Shown: in pieces, positions 60,796 through 64,000 of the stretch
How positions within the stretch are numbered: position 1 is the first letter of the stretch
Layout: every line of letters starts with the position of its first letter
Assembly: GCF_002042965.1 (NCBI RefSeq)
Contig: NZ_MZNT01000013.1
Span: forward strand, 62,001 to 126,000
DNA: 64,000 bases
Direction: 5' to 3'
From: Paenibacillus sp. 32352
Lineage (GTDB): Bacteria; Bacillota; Bacilli; Paenibacillales; NBRC-103111
Notes under the pieces: generated by a model
What the model was told of the DNA's origin: nothing
The model's input: the letters and a program-made list of their open reading frames with translations, nothing else
Databases searched by the model: none
Program-made: the position numbers and the translations under genes

Positions 60796-62301
60796 TCAAG
60801 CAAGCGCATAAATCGGCGAGATCCAAGCGCATTGGCCGTTGACCTGCTTGATCTCGACATGGTAGACATCGCATTCGGACTCCACTTGGGTATCCGTCCA
60901 GGCTTCCTTCACGGTGTAAGCCTGCTCTGGAATCGCATGATGCAGGACGATAGCTTCGGAATTATACGGCTGCAAATGCTGTGTTCTGTTGCCCTCCAGC
61001 AGCTCTCCTACGGTTGCCGACATTTCTGCATCGTTGATTTGCACTTGGATCGTCGTGTCCAAGTCTCCTTCGATTTCGAGGATGAGCGCAGCCGTATGCG
61101 GATGCAGCGTCGTCGGGTTTTTGAACGTCATGCAGCTCCATTCGACGGCTTCATCCGATTGGCGGATCAGCTTATTGCCAAGCTCATTCATAGAAGGATC
61201 GTCCTTCATTTCCGGCGTAGGAGCCAATACGCTGCGACCGCGGAAGCAGGTTTCTACGGAAAGCAGCTTACCATGGCTTACATTGGCGGTTCCTTGCCAC
61301 TTAAAGCCGTTTTTGCTGTTGCCCCAGCCCATTTCGACTCTTACTTTATATTTGCCCGCCGCTTTTGCAGCTTCGGGACTTGGGTTTATCAAGGATTCTC
61401 CGTTAATGACTTTCCAAGGCCTCAGGTTTTTGTAAACGACAATTTTATCGATTTGATCGCATGCTGTAACCTCCAGCTCCAGCTGGCGGTCGCTCGCTTG
61501 CACCTCGCTGCCCATCAAGTGCCCGTTCATGCTGAACCGGCAGGCGATTTTATCTCCGGTCACCGCGTACGTTCTGCGTGCCAGAATCGCTTCCCAGATG
61601 GACTCGCGGGTTTTGGAGTCGGCCAATACGGCCAATCTGCCATCCCCGTAAGAACCCGGATACCCCGCATGGTGATCCGTCGAACCGACGAAGCCGAAGC
61701 GATGCTTCCGTTTCAGCGCCTCATACACACTGCTTCGGGAGTCGCGGGGCCCCATGTCGTGGTAGTACGGATATAGGGACTGATCGGACATGCCGCTGCC
61801 GTGCTTGGAATACACCTCGACAATCGGACTGATAGCGCTGTTGAAGCTGTCCCAGTTGCCTCCGCGGTATCCCGGCGTATATCCGACATGATGTGGAACG
61901 GCGATAACCCGGCGCGGCGCCAGCTTTTCCACGATTGCTGCAGGGGATTCTCCCTCTAAAAGCGGCAGATCATCGTCCGGCGAGACGAAATGATGGTCGC
62001 CGTATTGGCTGGAGTGCGCTTCATAGCCCTGAAAGGTGACGAATTCTCCCGGCACGTTGAAGCTCTTAACCGTCTCTCGTACATAATCCCAATGCCCGCG
62101 CAGCTTGGCGAACCCTTCCTTATGAAAATCGACCAGGTATTCCAGTCCTTCCGTGCGGGCAGGAATGTCGTACCAGGACGCATGACCGATAATGGCTACG
62201 AAATCAAGCTGGCCCTTGGCCGCAAGCAAAGCGTTCTCCAATCCTCCGAATCCGTAGCTGATTCCGCAGTGGTTGTGCAAATCTCCCCAGTATAATGGCA
62301 T
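60796..62301 (-). CDS. PHP-domain metallohydrolase, DUF3604-like
   Basis: 501 residues, no signal peptide. The N-terminal GDLHNHCGISYG carries the metal-binding His-x-His of PHP domains (about 7-13); further His/Asp residues lie in FQGYEAHSSQYGDHHFV, VIAVPHHVGY and FVGSTDHHAGYPGSYGDGRLAV. The second half is beta-rich. DUF3604-type proteins often accompany sulfatases in glycan loci, but their reaction is poorly known; a phosphoesterase or sugar-ester hydrolase role is possible. AGAGGAATAATACT precedes ATG 62301. It stands between the heparinase and sulfatase genes on one strand. Confidence 0.8.
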   Translation of the reverse strand: MPLYWGDLHNHCGISYGFGGLENALLAAKGQLDFVAIIGHASWYDIPARTEGLEYLVDFHKEGFAKLRGHWDYVRETVKSFNVPGEFVTFQGYEAHSSQYGDHHFVSPDDDLPLLEGESPAAIVEKLAPRRVIAVPHHVGYTPGYRGGNWDSFNSAISPIVEVYSKHGSGMSDQSLYPYYHDMGPRDSRSSVYEALKRKHRFGFVGSTDHHAGYPGSYGDGRLAVLADSKTRESIWEAILARRTYAVTGDKIACRFSMNGHLMGSEVQASDRQLELEVTACDQIDKIVVYKNLRPWKVINGESLINPSPEAAKAAGKYKVRVEMGWGNSKNGFKWQGTANVSHGKLLSVETCFRGRSVLAPTPEMKDDPSMNELGNKLIRQSDEAVEWSCMTFKNPTTLHPHTAALILEIEGDLDTTIQVQINDAEMSATVGELLEGNRTQHLQPYNSEAIVLHHAIPEQAYTVKEAWTDTQVESECDVYHVEIKQVNGQCAWISPIYALA

Positions 62302-62366
62302 AGTATTATTCCTCTCCTATTCGTATGGTCGAAGGTATGCTATCTCTTTGTATTTGGCACTTATGT

Positions 62367-64000
62367 TTAAGGCTGGCGGAAACGAATGAGGTGGCTTCCT
62401 TCCTGCCGGGATTGGTTAGGTGTCAGCACAATGCGCTGAAGCCGCTCTCCCCAGGCATTGCGAAGCTTTTTGTCCTCGATGGGTATGGTCTCCACCGCAG
62501 CGGTAAATTGTTCGGAATCGTATTCCATGTATAAAGCTTCTTGATCGTTACGGCGTAAACTAATGCGTCCGCCGCTATCGATCACCGGCTGGCAGCACGT
62601 CATGAAGTTAAGTGTAAATTGGCATGCTGTACCGTCGGCAAAGGCATACCGTTCCTCCAGCTCAACAACGGCCTGTGGCAAGCGGTTCAAGCGGCAGCAC
62701 CGGTTCCAAGAACGGATTCCCGCTTCAGGCAGGTAAGCGGACGCGATGTCCATGCTGAGCTGTGAGCTTGCTCCCGTAACTTCGTATTGTGCTGCTGAGG
62801 CGCGGTAGTTATTTCCGTCCTGCTGCATGAAGCCGTTAATTGTAGGAAGGTTGTGGTACCCGGACTGCATCGTCCAAATCTCGTATCGCTGCGCGCTAAA
62901 CGTTTTGGCCGTATACTCCTCGACACCAATATCGATGAGCACCGGCAGTCCATCCGCATACACGACAAAGTGCCCTACATCGTTATGGTTATGGCTTTCC
63001 AGATTGTGTCCGCCCTTCATGGCCAGGTACAAGCCGTGATCCGAGGATTCGGTCTCTCGTGCTGCCATGACCTGAATGCCGTCCATGTACATATCCCGTT
63101 GAAACGTTAGCGGTCTGTTCTCATTCTCAATCATGCTGTAATGAAACAATGCGGGGAGCACACGGAGAAACGATAGAAATTTCATATTCTTCCATCCTTC
63201 GGTACGCAGCATTTGGTGCACGGCCGTTCCGAGAGCCATCATATTATCGTCACTTATCCGTTTCCCGTAGCGGTATACGATATCTTCCTCCACCGTTATC
63301 CTGTGGGGACCGTCCGCAAAATTAAGGAAGTATCTATCATGGATATGAACCTTGTAAATATAACGGCCGATATTTTGAATCAACGGCTCACCATACACAT
63401 TCAAGGCACCGTTAGTTGCGGTATACAGAAGCTCCAGGCAATCAAACAGCGATCCGCCTGCTTTGTTCCAATAGCCGGGACCCTCGTCGCAGCCCCCATC
63501 CGCCGGGTGCATTGATAAGAACCGGTCCAGGCTCTTCATCGCCTTACGAACAGCCAGCAGCCTTCTGCTGTCATCCTCCTCCGCCAGGAGAAAGGCGCTT
63601 AAACAGTTGGACGTACACCAAGGCGTCCAGTTGTTCAGCCGCTTATCCCGATCCTGGATCCCCATCCACCAGCAATCATCCCGTTCCAGATAAGGCTCCA
63701 GAATACGATGCCTCAGCTCGTTAACGATCCGCTGATCTATAAGCGGGTTGATCCGATCGAATACTGGCTTAAGCAGGTAGTGCAGCCATGCGAATAGGTT
63801 GCCTGTCTCGGCAGCGAACAGATCGACGCCGGGCTGAATCGAGGTATCCGGCAGACTGGGATGCTCGCGCTGGAACATCCGGTTATGGGCCGAGATGACC
63901 CAACTGGATTCTTCGCTGATCTGCCAAATGCCATTGATCAGATCATTCACAAAACGCCCTTGATTCTCCACGCATTCGGCGAGGGCAAGACTTGTCACCG
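62367..64000 (-). CDS. Heparinase II/III family protein, N-terminus outside window
   Basis: At least 543 residues; the frame is open to the right edge. Alpha-toroid motifs: LNNWTPWCTSNCLSAFLL and HPADGGCDEGPGYWNKAGG; then the beta-sandwich ESHNHNDVGHFVVYADGLPV with metal or catalytic His residues, and FSAQRYEIWTMQSGYHNLPTING. This matches heparinase II/III-like lyases that cut uronate-containing oligosaccharides. No signal can be judged because the N-terminus is missing. It is the most upstream member in view of the sulfatase operon, 65 bases before the PHP gene. Confidence 0.85.
   Translation of the reverse strand, partial: VTSLALAECVENQGRFVNDLINGIWQISEESSWVISAHNRMFQREHPSLPDTSIQPGVDLFAAETGNLFAWLHYLLKPVFDRINPLIDQRIVNELRHRILEPYLERDDCWWMGIQDRDKRLNNWTPWCTSNCLSAFLLAEEDDSRRLLAVRKAMKSLDRFLSMHPADGGCDEGPGYWNKAGGSLFDCLELLYTATNGALNVYGEPLIQNIGRYIYKVHIHDRYFLNFADGPHRITVEEDIVYRYGKRISDDNMMALGTAVHQMLRTEGWKNMKFLSFLRVLPALFHYSMIENENRPLTFQRDMYMDGIQVMAARETESSDHGLYLAMKGGHNLESHNHNDVGHFVVYADGLPVLIDIGVEEYTAKTFSAQRYEIWTMQSGYHNLPTINGFMQQDGNNYRASAAQYEVTGASSQLSMDIASAYLPEAGIRSWNRCCRLNRLPQAVVELEERYAFADGTACQFTLNFMTCCQPVIDSGGRISLRRNDQEALYMEYDSEQFTAAVETIPIEDKKLRNAWGERLQRIVLTPNQSRQEGSHLIRFRQP

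Noticed and set aside
1..64000. tRNA and rRNA genes, prophage, IS transposases
   Set aside because: None was recognised on either strand; no cloverleaf ending in CCA, no rRNA-like stretch and no transposase or integrase motif was noticed.

Overview
The window looks like a chromosomal segment from a Gram-positive spore former of the Paenibacillaceae, probably Paenibacillus or a close relative. Evidence: a YyaC-type sporulation gene, a T-box upstream of proS, strong AGGAGG-type ribosome binding sites with frequent TTG/GTG starts, CUT1 sugar transporters of the LplB/LplC/LipO type without a local ATPase, and a membrane-anchored AraC regulator typical of this family. No rRNA, tRNA, prophage, IS transposase or CRISPR array was seen.

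Left half (1 to 32 kb) is housekeeping and stress DNA: an exporter end, a TetR/SugE efflux operon with a 20-bp palindromic operator, an ABC exporter coupled to yyaC, a family 2 glycosyltransferase, an LCP ligase, dfrA and thyA (separated by a zinc-knuckle gene and a PAS/XRE regulator), an SDR, a HAD phosphatase, a TetR/MBL pair with three tandem operators, a permease, T-box-proS, an acyltransferase, dgt, a chemoreceptor, a second PAS/XRE regulator, an ECF sigma/anti-sigma pair and helD. An AT-rich stretch (30 to 32 kb) holds a candidate small RNA, a membrane protein and a frameshifted DUF3221 lipoprotein.

Right half (32 to 64 kb) is nearly all on the minus strand. It consists of a glycan-degradation locus in two blocks separated by a complete oligopeptide ABC operon. 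Block one has a GH95-like enzyme, two binding proteins, two CUT1 permeases, a secreted PL6-type lyase and the AraC sensor-regulator. Block two has a giant secreted heparinase II/III-like protein, two more binding proteins, a sulfatase, a PHP/DUF3604-type protein and a second heparinase II/III protein cut by the window end. Secreted lyases would cut a sulfated uronic-acid-containing polysaccharide, binding proteins would capture the oligosaccharides, and cytoplasmic sulfatase, lyase and hydrolase would finish them. The substrate is inferred, not shown.

The most unusual feature is a family of about 200-bp nested palindromes. Five full copies and one half copy lie between genes, mostly between convergent genes. 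Conserved outer and inner arms surround a stem whose sequence changes while pairing is kept. Several copies are bracketed by duplicated terminator hairpins, as if they entered a terminator and copied it.
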